Assembly: GCF_037392515.1 (NCBI RefSeq)
Contig: NC_090295.1
Span: 18,120,001-18,184,000 of the forward strand
Origin: Haliotis asinina
Taxonomy: Eukaryota; Mollusca; Gastropoda; Lepetellida; Haliotidae
Direction: 5' to 3'
Length of the DNA: 64,000 nucleotides
The notes beneath the pieces are model-generated. The model made no database searches. It saw only the letters and a program-made list of their open reading frames with translations, and was not told the DNA's origin. Positions 38,395 through 50,765 of the stretch are shown here, in pieces; positions within the stretch are counted from its first letter, which is position 1, and each line of letters starts with the position of its first letter. The translations under genes and the position numbers were made by a program.

Positions 38395-40921
38395 ATGCAC
38401 TTGGAAGCATGTGCAGCCATAGTGCTTACCCTCTTGGCTCGAGGGGGGTCCGACATTGCCGGCGATGCGTTTGCAAACCAAGACTGTCGCGTTGATGCGT
38501 TTCCAACACAATCGGATTTCACCCCCGCCGCGTACCAAGGGCACTGGTACACAGTGGCAATCAACCGTTACTGGATGGAAATTCCCTTCCTGACAAACAG
38601 GTTCCCTCCCACAGACATCCAGGCTGTCTACAGCCTGGACACCGACGGCAACATTGGAATACAGACAGGTGAGGTGATGTGATCAGTTACGTTCATGTAC
38701 CCAGCCTTACAGAAGCTGTTGCTTATATCACGTGATTGATGTGAGGGTTTTTCAGTGGGACTTGCAAATAAATTACAATGGTAGTACTACTTATCCCCGT
38801 GAGTCATGGTGCCAGAAGTTCAGACTCGTGACAGTTATATTTGGAGTCGGACACTTGACGTATATTTCTATAGACTTACATGTTATTTCAGTGGAGCATA
38901 AATAATTTTCATGATGTGAGTTTAGGACGCAAGGGCTTGTAACGCTAAAAACTACCATCAGGGTATAACATCATACTGTCACTGACGGAGTATTAGTACT
39001 ATATAAGAGGATATAATATCCCACCAGTGAGTGAGTGAGTTACGTTTTTAGCCGTACTCCGCAATATTCCAGACATATTCCGACGGTCTGTAAATAATCG
39101 AGTCCGGACCAGACAATCCAGTGATCAACAACTTGAGCATCGATCTTCGCAATCGGGAACCGATGACATGTGTCAACCAAGTCTGACCACCCGATCCCCT
39201 TAGTAGCATCTTACGACAAGCATGGTCGCCTTTCATGGCAAGCATGGGTTGCTGAAGGCCAATTCTATCCCGGGACCTTCACGGGTCAGTGACAGTATAT
39301 ACCTTGATGGCAGTTTTAGCGTTACAAACCCCTATGGTCTAGGATGGATCTTTGTGAAATGTGACAGGCAATTTGAAATCTTCTTTGCTCTGTGCACATA
39401 ATTTCAATTCAATTTTCCGACCATTATTTAGCTAATGGCATCAAATGTATCAAGTATCATTGTGCTTCCACAATGCACAATCCCATAGGTTAAAGGAGTT
39501 CACGGCACCGTACATGTGTTGATTAGGTTGATGCCATTCGATAAATACGCAACAAAATATGTGTTATTTTAGGCAAGATGGTTCCTCACATATGTGCAAT
39601 TTTTGACTTGGGTCGTAAAAAAATTGAATCCATGAAAATTGTTTATTCTACCCTAAGTTAACATGTAAGTCTATGGGAATTACGTCAAGTGTCACAATAT
39701 AACTTGCACGCGTATGGGTCTGTAGAACACTGCAGTCGGTATAGTAGTAGCAGATGCGTAAATAGTTGTAGCAGCAGTAGTAGTAGTAGTAGATCAATAA
39801 CTCAATGTCTTGTGTTTCGCTGTTTGTTGGACAGCGTATCTTTTATTCAGATTCGTTTTGGAAGACCCCAAATCCCGTGACATAGGTCAAATTACTAGTT
39901 TCTAGGCACTGTCACAGGGGTAATGCCATGAGTGCCCGAAACGTGTATTTGGACTTTGGGATTCCGTACACCACAACTTAAGTACACTATAACGTCTTTT
40001 CCCCGTCCGCTGTGGTATCTGCCTCCGTGGTATTTCTGTATTCGGATTGCTGGTCAGGACACCATGTTCTGTTAGGGTGTGGCCCAATGGGTCTAGAAGT
40101 GCAAAAATTTGTGTATCGTTACATATTATTGATAATCTTGATTTTTGTCATAACTTTAAGTGGCTCAGTAGCTTTCACTTCACTTCTATGTCACACTGTA
40201 TAGTTTCAAAAGTGCGTCATCTACTCCAGGAAGACATGATGGTTGGTAAATATTGTTTAATGACGCGGTTTAGTCGTTTAGTTTTACGCTGCTTTTAGCA
40301 ATATGTCAGCAATATCATGGCGAAGGATACCATAAATTAGAAATGGACTTCACATATTGCACCCATGTGAGGAATCGAAGCCGGATGATCACGGACAACT
40401 TATGGCCCTTTCGCTCACAATCACAAGTGCCAGTGGGCGGCACTGCATGATAATACGGGTCATTTATCAGACCGGTGCTCAGCCTATCCTCGTTTGGCAG
40501 AATATATTCATGTGTTTTTTTAACAGGTAGTTCTGGTGTCCTCGGATTTGGGTGTTCGGGCATAAGCGGACTTGGTGTAGCTCCGAACAAGGATTTCCCA
40601 CAGAAGAACATTGTGACGTTTCCAGGAACTCTATTTGGATGGTTCATCGGGGCCAAACCGTACTGGGTTCTCCGCACAGACTACACTGGGTTTGCTGTAG
40701 TGTATGCCTGCTGGGTAAAATTGGACGACGGGACGTGCAAACCGGGTAAGGAGTTTGTATGGACACTGAACCGGAAACCGGAAGGGCACACACCCGAACA
40801 ATGGCGGCAGATCAGCGCCGTCATCAGGGACGTGTGTATTGACCCACTGACGATGAAACCTATTGAACAGACTGGAAAATGCAATATTCAACAAAAGAAC
40901 TTACCCAAAGACGAAATCTAG
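38395..40921 (+). CDS. Secreted lipocalin, two exons (38395-38668, 40527-40921)
   Basis: Joined, the exons give 222 residues. Exon 1 encodes a hydrophobic start (CAAIVLTLLARG), likely a signal peptide, and the lipocalin GxW motif at 49-51 in YQGHWYTVAINRYW. Exon 2 encodes YWVLRTDYTGFAVVYACW, the TDY motif, and WTLNRKPEGHTPEQW, the third conserved region with Arg, plus Cys residues suited to disulphides. The splice sites read ACAG/gtgagg and ttttttaacag/GT, both phase 1. Lipocalins bind small hydrophobic ligands; the motif set is closest in feel to the retinol-binding/apolipoprotein D group, but the ligand is unknown. The 1.86-kb intron holds two interspersed repeats. A possible AATAAA lies near 41610. 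Confidence 0.82.
39026..39285 (-). repeat. Family-B repeat in the lipocalin intron
   Basis: GTGAGTGAGTGAG, then CGCAATATTCCAGACATAT through to GGGACCTTCACGGGT; near full length. Confidence 0.9.
39736..39795. repeat. TAG trinucleotide repeat
   Basis: Interrupted TAG/CAG units within the lipocalin intron. Confidence 0.8.
40273..40385 (-). repeat. tRNA-derived SINE in the lipocalin intron
   Basis: Tail side TTTAGTTTTACGCTGCTTTT, then CAATATCATGGCG and TTGCACCCATGTGAGGAATCG; the head is decayed. Confidence 0.75.
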
Positions 40922-41256
40922 TTGTGAATGAAAGCAAAGGCTTGTTAGATTGGCAGTGATTACAGCTAAGCCATGTGAGTCCAGGAATGTCCCTTTCGGA
41001 ATTATCAATTGGGTAAAAGACATATGAGGTAATGTTTCTTGTGGAGACAAGATAACTATTTTCTTTTCCTTGACGTTTGTGAAGTTCAGGGTCTGAGGGG
41101 GACAGCTGACGTCCGGATAAACGAGATTTTATTTTTAACATGTTTTGCAATGTTTTTTTTCTCACTGGCAAGCCTTTAGAAGGAAACACTGTCTAGTGTA
41201 GTATTTACAGGAGAGACTAACTGTCCTCTTGTACGCGACCTAGTGAAACGTAAAAG

Positions 41257-41292
<36 letters not shown>

Positions 41293-41388
41293 CAGAAGCT
41301 GTTTGAGATGTTTTTGTCTATTTTTGTGTGTGCGTGCATGTGCATGTGTGTGCATGTGTGTGCGTGTGTGTGTGTGTGTGTGTGCATG

Positions 41389-41431
<43 letters not shown>

Positions 41432-41725
41432 CACCATTGTACTTTAATGGAAAAACGTTTCAATGGAACCACTTGACCAACAAGGAATATGTCTGTTGAC
41501 CGTGTGTGCATGTATCATGACATTTCACTGCGAAAATACTCCATTTAGTCAACATTTATTTTAGATACAGTTTGATTATTTTGTAGACATGTGCTTTAGT
41601 TGTAGTTTCAAATAAATACGTGCCTAAAAGCGGGGCTTGTTTGTTTGTTAAATTGTTGCTTTATTTTCCTTAACTCCGTGCGTCTGCTCTTGCGATTAAC
41701 AAAGTCGCCTCTTACGAAATATATG
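40922..41725. other. Lipocalin 3' region with microsatellites
   Basis: A GATA run (41260-41290) and a TG/TGCA run (41320-41430) are the only structures. AATAAA near 41610 may end the lipocalin transcript. Confidence 0.6.
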
Positions 41726-41726
41726 T

Positions 41727-41974
41727 GAGTGAGTGAGTGAGTTCAGTTTTACGCCGCACTCAGCAATATTCAAGCTATATGGCGGCGGTCTGTAAATAAT
41801 CGAGTCTGGTCCAGACAATCCAGTGATCAGCAGCATGAAGATCGATCTGCGCGATTGGGAACCGATGACATGTGTCTACCAAGTAGGTGAGCCCGACCAC
41901 CCGATCTCGTTCGTCGCCTCTAACGACAAGCATGGGTCGCTGAAGACCTATTCTACCCCGGACCTTCACGGATC
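41727..41974 (-). repeat. Family-B repeat
   Basis: GTGAGTGAGTGAGTGAG followed by TTTTACGCCGCACTCAGCAA and ending CGGACCTTCACGG; nearly complete. Confidence 0.9.
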
Positions 41975-41979
41975 TCGAA

Positions 41980-42800
41980 ATATATGTACATCGGCTACCA
42001 TGACTGGTGTTATCCCAAACCTTCTCGGGGTCAAACAGAACCATTCATGGTAGAAACAGGACATAACAGGAAACATGTGGTGTTGACATACGAGAGGCGA
42101 ACAAATCGTACTGCGCCTAACTTATATTCTCGATGTTCAGTGATTGAAAGGCTGGCAATGTATTTTGAAAGAATCATTAGCAACGTCACCCAAAAGTTCT
42201 CATACGATGAATGTAGACAATGTGACTAACGAGATGTTAGTCATCGCATCACACTAGGGTCATATATTTGTAAATAACTGCAGAAAATGAAACACTATAT
42301 ACAGTTTGGTACCTCTAGAAAAATGGTATGCTCTCAGATAATATGACATAAATATGTTGGATGTGGTATTGATGGGTATCCTCTGCAAACTTCCACATCC
42401 CCAAACCTTCTCGGCTTAAAACCATTACAAAAACCATTATTGCACACGCGTTGGCAGACTGCAGAGTCACCAGGTGTTCTTTTGCACTGAATGCAATACT
42501 ATTATCCTGGTCACCTTCACTGAACAGCAAATATGGTTTACCATCTCCAGTCAATGTATACTTTCCTTCAAGATGTGATTCACTTCCGGTCTGTGGAAGA
42601 ACTGGTAGAGTCCTTCACCTGTGTCTATAAGAAGCACTGTGCATGGACTGAAAGGAAGGCAACAGGTTCTTCACCTTGCTTCGCCACTTCATCATCGTTC
42701 AAAGTATGCATCTGTGTAATCTCTTCTCGACCTCTCTTCCTCATGTCGCTTATGGATCTGGTATTGTTGGAATCTTCTAGGGGATGGAAGCGTTAGGTAC
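41980..42800. other. Intergenic with unassigned frames
   Basis: A 79-codon minus-strand frame (42315-42554) contains TGDGKPYLLFSEGDQDNSIA and looks protein-like in composition, but I cannot assign it; it could be an exon or a decayed gene copy. CCAAACCTTCTCGG occurs twice (about 41996 and 42404). Confidence 0.35.
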
Positions 42801-42806
42801 TGCTTG

Positions 42807-43040
42807 AGTGAGTGAGTGAGTGAGTGAGTGAGTGTAGTTTTACGCCACACTCAGCAATATTCCTGCCATATGGTGGCGGTCTGTACATAATCGAGTGAAC
42901 TGGGAACCGATGACATGTCAACCACGTCAGCAAGCCTGACCACCCGATCCCGTTAGTCGCCTCTAAAGACAAGCATCGTCGCCTTTTATGGCATGTATGG
43001 GTTGCTGAAGGTCTGTTCTGTCCCGGGACCTTCACGGGTG
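42807..43040 (-). repeat. Family-B repeat
   Basis: A long GAGT run, TTTTACGCCACACTCAGCAA, a short internal deletion after the GGCGGTCTGTACATAATCGA block, ending CGGGACCTTCACGGGTG. Confidence 0.9.
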
Positions 43041-43044
43041 AGGT

Positions 43045-44060
43045 ACTGCTTGACAAGTATTAGGTGAGCCACGACTTGACAAGTGACGCCAATTTGCATA
43101 TATGGGAACGCCCTCCAGAACATTCGATTTGAAACAAGGGGGAAACAGGTTGTCTAAATATCACAAAGTTCAGTTTCCTCGTGCGAATCGTGTCGTGATG
43201 GTGTTTTGCTGAACAAAATCGCTCTATGAGATACATGTTAAATAGTAGCGGTATTTATTTCACAACGCGGTCAGCATGTATTGCACGTGCTAAATCGCCA
43301 ACCTACCCGTAGCAACCAAATGTATTCGTCCAGATTACTTGTCAAACAAACGCGTTCACTGCGCTGGTTCATCTAATACTTGTGAAGCAGTAGATTTCAT
43401 CAAAAACTCGCCGACAGCGGTACACCTCGCCTTACACTTTGTGCTTGAACATTTCCAATGTGTGCTTAAGCGTCGTAATTATAATCAGTGTCTTACAACT
43501 TGCCTGTTGTACAAATAACCACTCAAATGGATCTATTACGTGCCGTCCTGAGACAATACAAACATCTCCAAAACAAGCTCTGTAAGTACACCTGAAGAGG
43601 GAGTCTAGCAATTCTAGATTCAATTTGCCTTTTTTGTGCACTTTAATATCTAAATAAATGTCTAGTGGACTTCTACCTATCTCAAACACAAAAAAGTGTT
43701 TCTTGCATATTTTGTTTCCTGGAGTTTATGATGCATGTATTGCAGATTTTGCGTTTTCAAGGGGTCTGAAATAAGGATCGTAAGACTGAAATATAGCAAA
43801 TTAACTGATAACATGTAGAAAAATAAAACAAAAACAGCTGCATTTATATTATTTTCTTGGTGAAGCTCATTTCCTTTCGATAGCCTCTCTTAGCATAAAA
43901 GAATTCATACTTTTATTAAAGAAGGGTATTTTTTTGCTTTGAAAGTTACTCACTTTTGTGCAGACATACATTTATCGGCATTGCCGTGACACACGCTATT
44001 GTTATTTTATGTACGCTTCATCACATTACATTTTCTTACAGGGATTACATCGTATTATAC
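43045..44060. other. Intergenic, nothing recognised
   Basis: Short frames only. Confidence 0.4.
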
Positions 44061-44062
44061 AT

Positions 44063-44155
44063 CTGGGGCGAGAGGATAGCCTAGTGGTTAAAGCATTTGC
44101 TTGCCACGATGAAGACCCGGGTTCGATTCCCAACATGCGTACAATGTGTAAAACC
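44063..44155 (+). repeat. tRNA-derived SINE, head only
   Basis: GGGGCGAGAGGATAGCCTAG, GGTTAAAGCATTTGCT, GACCCGGGTTCGATTCCC and TACAATGTGTAAAACCCA, then an abrupt change to AGATA repeats. Confidence 0.85.
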
Positions 44156-44345
44156 CAGTAAGATAAGATAAGATAAGATAAGATAAGATAAGATAATACT
44201 TTATTATCCCGAAGGAAATTTGTTTTGCACGGTTAAAATTGAAAACACATACAATACAAGAGAAACACATACAATACAAGAGAAACACATACAATAGAAG
44301 AGATAAACATACATAAGGACACAAAACACCCATTAGTGTGTCAAG
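44156..44345 (-). mobile_element. AGATA repeat and LINE/SINE-like tail
   Basis: Eight AAGAT units are followed by ACTTTATTATCCCGAAGGAA and ATTTGTTTTGCACGG, a phrase common at 3' ends of animal LINEs and their SINEs, then ACACATACAATACAAGAGAA repeated three times. The exact family is not assigned. Confidence 0.5.
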
Positions 44346-44506
44346 TAGTACTAAAACAGCTAGTAACAACGCCAGTATTTGAGGTGAAGATAAATGTGAA
44401 TGTATAATAGCAAATTTGAGAATGGCATCCCCCGTGATGATATTGCCCCAATATTGCTAAAAAAGCCTAACTCACATCATGACAAAAGACAACGTAAAGC
44501 TTTCGG

Positions 44507-44582
44507 AAGTGAATAAGTGAGTTTCACGCCGCTTTTAACAATATCCAGCAATATTCCAGCAATATCCAGCACACCAGAAAGT
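44507..44582 (-). repeat. tRNA-SINE 3' part, inverted partner of the next copy
   Basis: GTGAGTTTCACGCCGCTTTT, then CAATATCCAGCAATATTCC. It faces the plus-strand copy at 44623, forming an imperfect inverted pair. Confidence 0.75.
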
Positions 44583-44622
44583 AAAGCTTTTGTATTTTTC
44601 ATACATGTCATATAAAGTTTAC

Positions 44623-44746
44623 GCTGAAGACCCGGGTTCGACTCCCACATGGGTACAATGTGTGAAACCCGCTTCTGGTGTCCCAAGCCATGATATTGCT
44701 GGAATATTACTAAAAGCGGAGTTAAACAATACACACTCACTCACTC
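44623..44746 (+). repeat. tRNA-derived SINE
   Basis: GAAGACCCGGGTTCGACTCC, TGTGTGAAACCCGCTTCTGG, ATTGCTGGAATATTACTAAA, then CACTCACTCACTCA. The A-box end is missing. Confidence 0.85.
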
Positions 44747-44749
44747 AAG

Positions 44750-46430
44750 CGATGTTGGAGATAAATTTCACTTTCTGTTTATTTACCATACCTCGGGCGT
44801 AGTAAGGAAAACTATAATGTTTCAACAACTATTACAGGGTTTCAATTTGTTTTTAATAAGCCACTTGCCACAGGGCAAGTCACTTCAAGAAAGTAACTTG
44901 TCCTGACTAATTTTCTTCTTGCCCTGATTTTATGACACATTGTTTGATGTTAATGTTTACTGTTCTATTTAGTGAAGAGTGATAAATAAAAAACATAGTT
45001 CTAAATTACTATGATTGCAAAATGTAGTAACTACAATATGAGCAGACATGAAACGATATCCAAGTTTATTTGCAGTTGGAAACCATAAGTGGAAATTATG
45101 TAGTAGTCCAAGGACAAGTAAGATACCATTATTTGATTGCCTGAAATGAAAACTGACTTGTCCCGAGCGTCGGGCGATGGGATTCTTTAACCCCTGCTAT
45201 TACTACAGAAGCCCAAACTCACAAACTGAACTCTTGTAACCATAAACAATTAAAAATTTTGTTTTGCAGAATAATGTTTGACTTTTTAAGCAAAACCCCC
45301 AAAAGAAAATTAAACAGTAGCCCGTGAATGTAACATTGTTCGCTTAACTGGTTAAAATGTACATAAAATTAGTTCATTGAAATGTACCTCGCTTGTAAGA
45401 ATCATGTGAATGAATGAAAGAATTAAAGCAAAAATAAAAGAAAGAAGTACATATGTGAATGAATGAAAGAATAAATGATACAAAAACACGTTAAAGAACG
45501 CAAAAGTATCGCATGTGTAAACATCAGCTGTCCTTTTTAACAAATCTACTTTGAACATTGTTTACATTAATAATTAATTCAGATATCTTATCGCACGTGG
45601 GGAATTGCACGGACATTAACAAAATGGTAAGTGACACTGTCACACATCCCTCAAAAACAGAAAGTGTAAAACTGTCACAAAGCATTGTAAACACCTTTCC
45701 AGTTTTGTCAAATAATACGATCAACAGGAAAACCATAGAACTATAACACTCAAGCATCATCAGGTCAGCGGATCAGATCAGATCTACGATATGTCATATT
45801 TTTCACACACATCACATACATCCTAGCAATTTTTCTAAAATCATAAAACTATCACTACTACTTGCAAACACTGATAGTGTAGTCCCCTCATAAAAATTAA
45901 ATGTATGTGAAAAAAGTTTTAGAATAATAACTAGAAACATTCAAACAACGTAGTATTTCAATGGCGGATCACAACAGATCGGCGATATATCATAGTTTTC
46001 ACACACCTCAAATACACCCTAAACTTTTTAAAGTCATAAAACTATCACAATTACTAGCAAATACCCTTCAAAGGTATGTTTCCCTTCTAAAGTTTCCCTT
46101 CTAAAATTTAAACGAATGTGTGAAAGAAGTTTATATCGACACAAGTTATTCTATCTTCGCGGTGAATCGAGAATGGAAGCCAGTGAGCTATAACATACCG
46201 ACTTGAACCTTTACTAAAAATCTACTGTCCTAATAGTGACACTAATGACAATTATTTGACTTAAACTGAAGTGACAAAATAGTTAACTTATCTTCTACAT
46301 GTAGGTTTTCAGTTGTTACAACACTTAGCGAATTTAATCAGCTGTTGAAAATAAACCGGGCTCAATCTTAAATACTAAGCTGACGTCAAATTGGCTACAC
46401 TAGTTACGTAACGGCCCGCGGCATACGGTC
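44750..46430. other. Intergenic with one tandem duplication
   Basis: Two copies about 195 bp apart (45766-45925 and 45960-46130) share GGATCA-AGATC, ATATGTCATATTTTTCACAC or its variant, and CATAAAACTATCAC. No gene is recognised. Confidence 0.6.
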
Positions 46431-46432
46431 AG

Positions 46433-46600
46433 GGTGAGTGGGTGAGTTTAGTTTTACGTCGCACCCAGCAATAAAATAATATTCCAACTACTGAGTATAT
46501 GGCGGCGGTCTGTAAATAATCAAGTCCGGGCCAGACAATCCAGTGACCAACAACATGACCATCGATCTGCGCAATTGGGAACCGTTGACATGTGTCACTA
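46433..46600 (-). repeat. Family-B repeat, truncated
   Basis: GTGAGTTTAGTTTTACGTCG through to GGGAACCGTTGACATGTGTC; the head half is missing. Confidence 0.85.
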
Positions 46601-46800
46601 AAAGCAATAGCAGACTCATAATAATTGAAGTATTTTGTAATACACGAATTCATTGTTCACGAATTCATATACAATACACAGTGAATAATGATGTACATGT
46701 TAAATTCTCTTAACATCCGGTTACGAGTTTGTAGCCTGGTTCCGGGATCTTTCACTTTTTATCGCTTCCTTACCTGTCGCAGAAACGACCGGGACCCAGT

Positions 46801-47455
46801 CTATCCAGTTTTCTTCATTTCTGCCTCCACCTCTTTCTGCTGTCGCCGAAACTCCATATGCCACTGACTTCTTCTCCTGTACCTCTCAATCACGTGACTA
46901 CATGTTTCGTTATACTTTTTATAACTCCAGTCTTCGGGGCGAGCGATGTTACAAATTTCTTCCCGTTTTTCTCCGCAGTGTTCTATGAACGCCCGGTACT
47001 CGCTAACGGTCGTCTGGTCCACCGTAGAAGACGCGAGAAAACCTCGAATATTCAGTTCAAGCCTCTGCCATCCGGCCCCTGCTGTGTTGTAGTCCCTCAT
47101 CTTCTGTTTTAAACTCGGAAGGAGGTATTCTGCCGCCTTTGAATAGGCCACAGCGGCGGCAGATGCACCGAGAAGTCCCACCATTCCCAGTTTTGTGACC
47201 CTTGAGCCCAAATTCGTCATGGTAGTCTGGGCAACGGGGATGACCTTGGAGACGGGCAAGGTCATGATTCCCGCGGCGATGCTCGAAACGACGGACACCC
47301 GGAACTGGAGGTTATCATAGTGACTGGACAACTCGTAGTTCATGATTGCCGAGTTCATGCAGCGGAACTCCATTTCTTTCAAGATCCGGATGCACCTCTT
47401 TTTAGCAGTCTTGTCATCCTGTTTGTACTGGATTTCCTCAAGGTCGGTGTTCTCG
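46801..47455 (-). CDS. Last exon of a two-helix membrane protein, possibly SLATT-like
   Basis: About 217 codons from a likely splice acceptor (ATGTTTCAG/CGAGAAC on the minus strand) to a stop at 46801. A helical N-terminal part is followed by hydrophobic VVSSIAAGIMTLPVSKVI and GMVGLLGASAAAVAY, then AGAGWQRLELNIRGFLASST and a helical, charged C-terminus (YRRRSQWHMEFRRQQKEVEA). Two membrane helices followed by a W-x-x-L helix unit is the layout of SLATT-type effector-associated domains, but I cannot prove this from sequence alone. Upstream exons are not recognised; the frame does continue to an ATG at 47484, so an unspliced start is the alternative. Confidence 0.55.
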
Positions 47456-47499
47456 CTGAAACATGAATATATATGAGAGTTCACGCGGATTCGTTTTAT

Positions 47500-47577
47500 G
47501 AGTGATTGAGTGAGTTTGGTTTGACCCCGCTTTTAGCAAAAGTTTAGCAATATCATGGCGGGGAGGTCACCAGAAAT
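47500..47577 (-). repeat. tRNA-SINE 3' part
   Basis: GAGTGAGTTTGGTTTGACCC, CGCTTTTAGCAAAAG, AATATCATGGCGGGGAGGTC; head absent. Confidence 0.75.
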
Positions 47578-47599
47578 CTTATTGAAAAGATTTTTGTGT

Positions 47600-48630
47600 T
47601 CGAATTGATGTGAACAGAGGTTGTTAATTTCTGGTGTTTTCCTTTAGATATTCACAGAATGTATTTGGCTACCTACTTTTAGAGATAGATTCTATTTGCT
47701 GTCTCTGCTATTGTATCATTTGTCTTACAGAGATCTATGGCAGATAGCGGATCTATCACCCGAGATGAAGACCTATTTCGCAAAATGCCCTTTCTCAAGC
47801 TCTCTTTGATATGTGTACATTCAGTCATTTGAGGTCCTTTTGTTGCAACATTTAGCCCAAGGTCTTCCAAAGTTTAGTGCGGAGGCTGGCACCGTCGCAA
47901 AAGAGTAAAGCCAATCTAACTATACTTTCCAAACCTATGCCTAAACTTCAACTTCAATAGTTGAGTTCAGATATGCTCGGAAACACCCAAGAGTCCTATC
48001 ACTGACTGCTGATCACCGGGATCGATATCCGTGCATTGAACTCCAGAGATTCGGTATTTCTGCCTCGTGGTCAGACACTATTCACTGCTGAACGCGTCAC
48101 ATATACCGGAACTTCCGGTGGCAAAGAAAGTGAGCTTATCAGGCTCGCCAAGGGCATGAAGAGCCATCAGCACCAGAAAATCCTGGTCAAACAGTGTCTG
48201 TAATAATCTATACTAATACACGAAATTATAATTGGAACTTGTGATTGCTTTGGGTGCTACCTCAAATAAACATTAACCGAAATGAAAAACGAGACATTGT
48301 GGAAACCAGCTCAAGGTACAGCGGAAGCACATCCTTTTCTCTTCATCAAACTTGAAATACAAAACAAATGTAAAGCCTCCTTAATCTAAAATGACAAGCC
48401 CTATTGGACGCGAGTAAGAATGGTAATGGTGACACAAAGTTCATCCCCCATTTAACAAACTGCCATACCCATACACAAAGGAAAAGAGAAGTAACCATGT
48501 CACGCCGGTCACAAGAACACTTTGACAAGAGATGTCCATGATGGTTTCTGCCTCAATCCTCTGCACACAACAGGCGTTCGTGTCATTGCAAGGATTAAAG
48601 TTTGTTTTTTTAAGTATGAAAGTTTTTAGA
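47600..48630. other. Intergenic or intronic, nothing firm
   Basis: A 63-codon minus frame (47679-47870) could be an exon of the neighbouring minus-strand gene, but no splice pattern supports it. Confidence 0.35.
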
Positions 48631-48634
48631 TACA

Positions 48635-48702
48635 CCCGACTTTAAACGCTCCACAGTACAATATATCTAGATATATTATATTGTGGAGCGTTTCAAGTCG
48701 GG
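48635..48702. repeat. Near-perfect hairpin of 68 bp
   Basis: The arm CCCGACTTTAAACGCTCCAC then AGTACAATATATCTAG is followed directly by its reverse complement ending GGAGCGTTTCAAGTCGGG. It has only two or three mismatches and no real loop. Confidence 0.9.
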
Positions 48703-48806
48703 GGTCATCACAAAATTTTCTGCAATAGTCGCAGTGACACGAGCGCCTGTGTTGTACACTGGATCGTTGAATGTCAACCCAGTGCGCCAGCCTGGTTTCA
48801 GTTATG

Positions 48807-48967
48807 TGAGTAGATAGGGTTTTACGCCGCTTGTAGCAATATTCCAGCAATATCAGGGCTGGGGACATCGGAAATTGGCTTCACACAGTGTACCCATGTG
48901 TTGAATCGAACTCGGGTATTCGGCATGACTTCACAACGCTTTCACCACAAGACTACCCCAGTCGCCT
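48807..48967 (-). repeat. tRNA-derived SINE
   Basis: GGTTTTACGCCGCTTGTAGC at the tail side, TGTACCCATGTGTTGAATCG, head CGCTTTCACCACAAGACTAC; nearly full length. Confidence 0.85.
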
Positions 48968-49117
48968 CCAGCTAAAACAACGATCTGCTGTCTTTGATGT
49001 CATTGGTCAAATCATATTAATGATGGTGATCATGAGTTACTCGAAAATAGTCTTCAACGTAATGAATCATGAGTACCAGGTTGAATGAGATCATGTAAGA
49101 ATTTGCACATTTACGAG

Positions 49118-49250
49118 TGCGAGTTCCAGCAAGATCCCAGCAGGGGACATCAGAAATGGGTTTCACACACTGTAGCCATGTGGGGAAACGAACCCTGGTT
49201 CTTGGCGTGAAGAGCGGACGTTTTTTTCACCAGCGTGCCTCACTGCGGCA
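49118..49250 (-). repeat. tRNA-derived SINE, diverged
   Basis: TTCCAGCAAGATCCCAGCAG, CACACTGTAGCCATGTGGGG, AACGAACCCTGGTTCTTGGC; the head is decayed. Confidence 0.7.
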
Positions 49251-49679
49251 TGTGCGCCCCACTGCGACTCAAGCCACCACAAATACACAGGACGTAAGGC
49301 TCGTGAACACAACAACAAAAACAACAACAACAAACCATTTGTTTTGGAAATTGCAATACCGGGTCAAGCATGGATACTGACACAGTACACATATTACTTG
49401 ACGTACAGCTTGTCTCTAAAAGGAATATGTTTTGCAAAATAATGTTCAAAAATTATACTTTGAAATATTTGAAAGGGAGCCCGGGGACTTTCATGGCATT
49501 GTGGTAATCTAGACTTGCCACAGATTCAAGACTTGAATCTGCTGCATTGGGTATATCTTTTTCAGGGCCTTCATTACAGACAGGCATATTTAACCGCTGA
49601 TGAATACAGAGAACCCAAACGGAATGCACAGCATGTGTCACCACACCTCTCTATGCATGTTTATCACTGTCTGAATGCA

Positions 49680-49978
49680 GAGCGGTAGGGTAGCCTAGCC
49701 GAGCGTTCGCTCGTCACGCCGAGGACCCGGCTTCTCTAATGGGTACAATATGTGGAGCCCATTTCTGGGTCCCCCACCGCGATATTACTGGAACATTGCT
49801 AAAAGCGGCTTAAACACAAACGCAAATCACATGTACTGGTCACGAACTGTGACCCCACTGCTAGTACGTCATTCAACGTCATTCAGCTGTGACGTCATTC
49901 AACAATACTTTAATAATAATTGTTCGTGTTATCATTTCCTGGTATTCCTGCTCAAGATTCGTTTATTACAGTCTAGTG
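49680..49978 (+). repeat. Composite repeat (SINE plus CRE-like segment), left inverted copy
   Basis: A tRNA-SINE (49680-49817) is followed by about 160 bp containing two or three GTCATTCAAC units (one as GTGACGTCATTCAAC) and ending near TTATTACAGTCTA. The same order occurs inverted at 53930-54200, so the two parts travel together as one repeat of about 300 bp. Confidence 0.8.
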
Positions 49979-50765
49979 TTATTTCGTTATCATAATGGAG
50001 AGTGTGAAAGTGACTGAAAGGGATCTCATGACCTCTTCTCACAACCTTATGCTGCACAGTCTCCAAGGGATATATCATGCAGAAAAGATTGTCAGCTCGT
50101 GTTCTGTCAAGCCACATTCACTCATTCACACACTGTCTGAATGTAAGCTCACGGCTTTGTATGATATGCAGGTCCATAAACAGCATTGCAGGACATGGGG
50201 GCTTTTTGTTTACAAAATGTGTAGCTTAAACTACCGGACAAAAGATACTTGATTCTTTTTATACAGTTTTTCTTTAATGCTGATCATAAATGACAGTTTA
50301 ATGACCGCTAACGCATTTAGTTTTTAGATTACGCATTTAGCGGTCTTAAATCAACGATAAAGGACCGCAAAATCTTCCAAATGTAGGTCTCTGAACACGG
50401 TGCTACCATCATACATGCGGGGCCGCAATGTCAATGTCACTGTCGGGGCATTGTACTAAATGTACTGTCAAAACCATCTCCCAGGAGATATCATTTGATC
50501 TCACACAAGCAATATCCAGGCGCGTAGCAAGCCACTTTTTTCGTGTAAGCCCGATAGGTTGCAAGGCTATATATTTAGATAGTACTGAGGACTTGCCCAA
50601 CCTTTTTGGCAAAAATGATGCGTAAGATAGAACTTTGTTTCGTAATGGTAGCTACGCACCTGACACCTCCAGTGGAAAACGGTACTGGATGATAATTATA
50701 AATGTCTTTCGAATAATTATGTTAATTTCTGTTTGTTTCAACTTAACCCATCAAACGCTTCTTCA

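Noticed and set aside
41176-41511. His/Thr repeat frame
   Set aside because: Translation of TG and GATA microsatellites.
50290-50350. CGCATTTAG repeat near GACCGCTAA
   Set aside because: Only short matches of nine bases; too little to call a repeat element.
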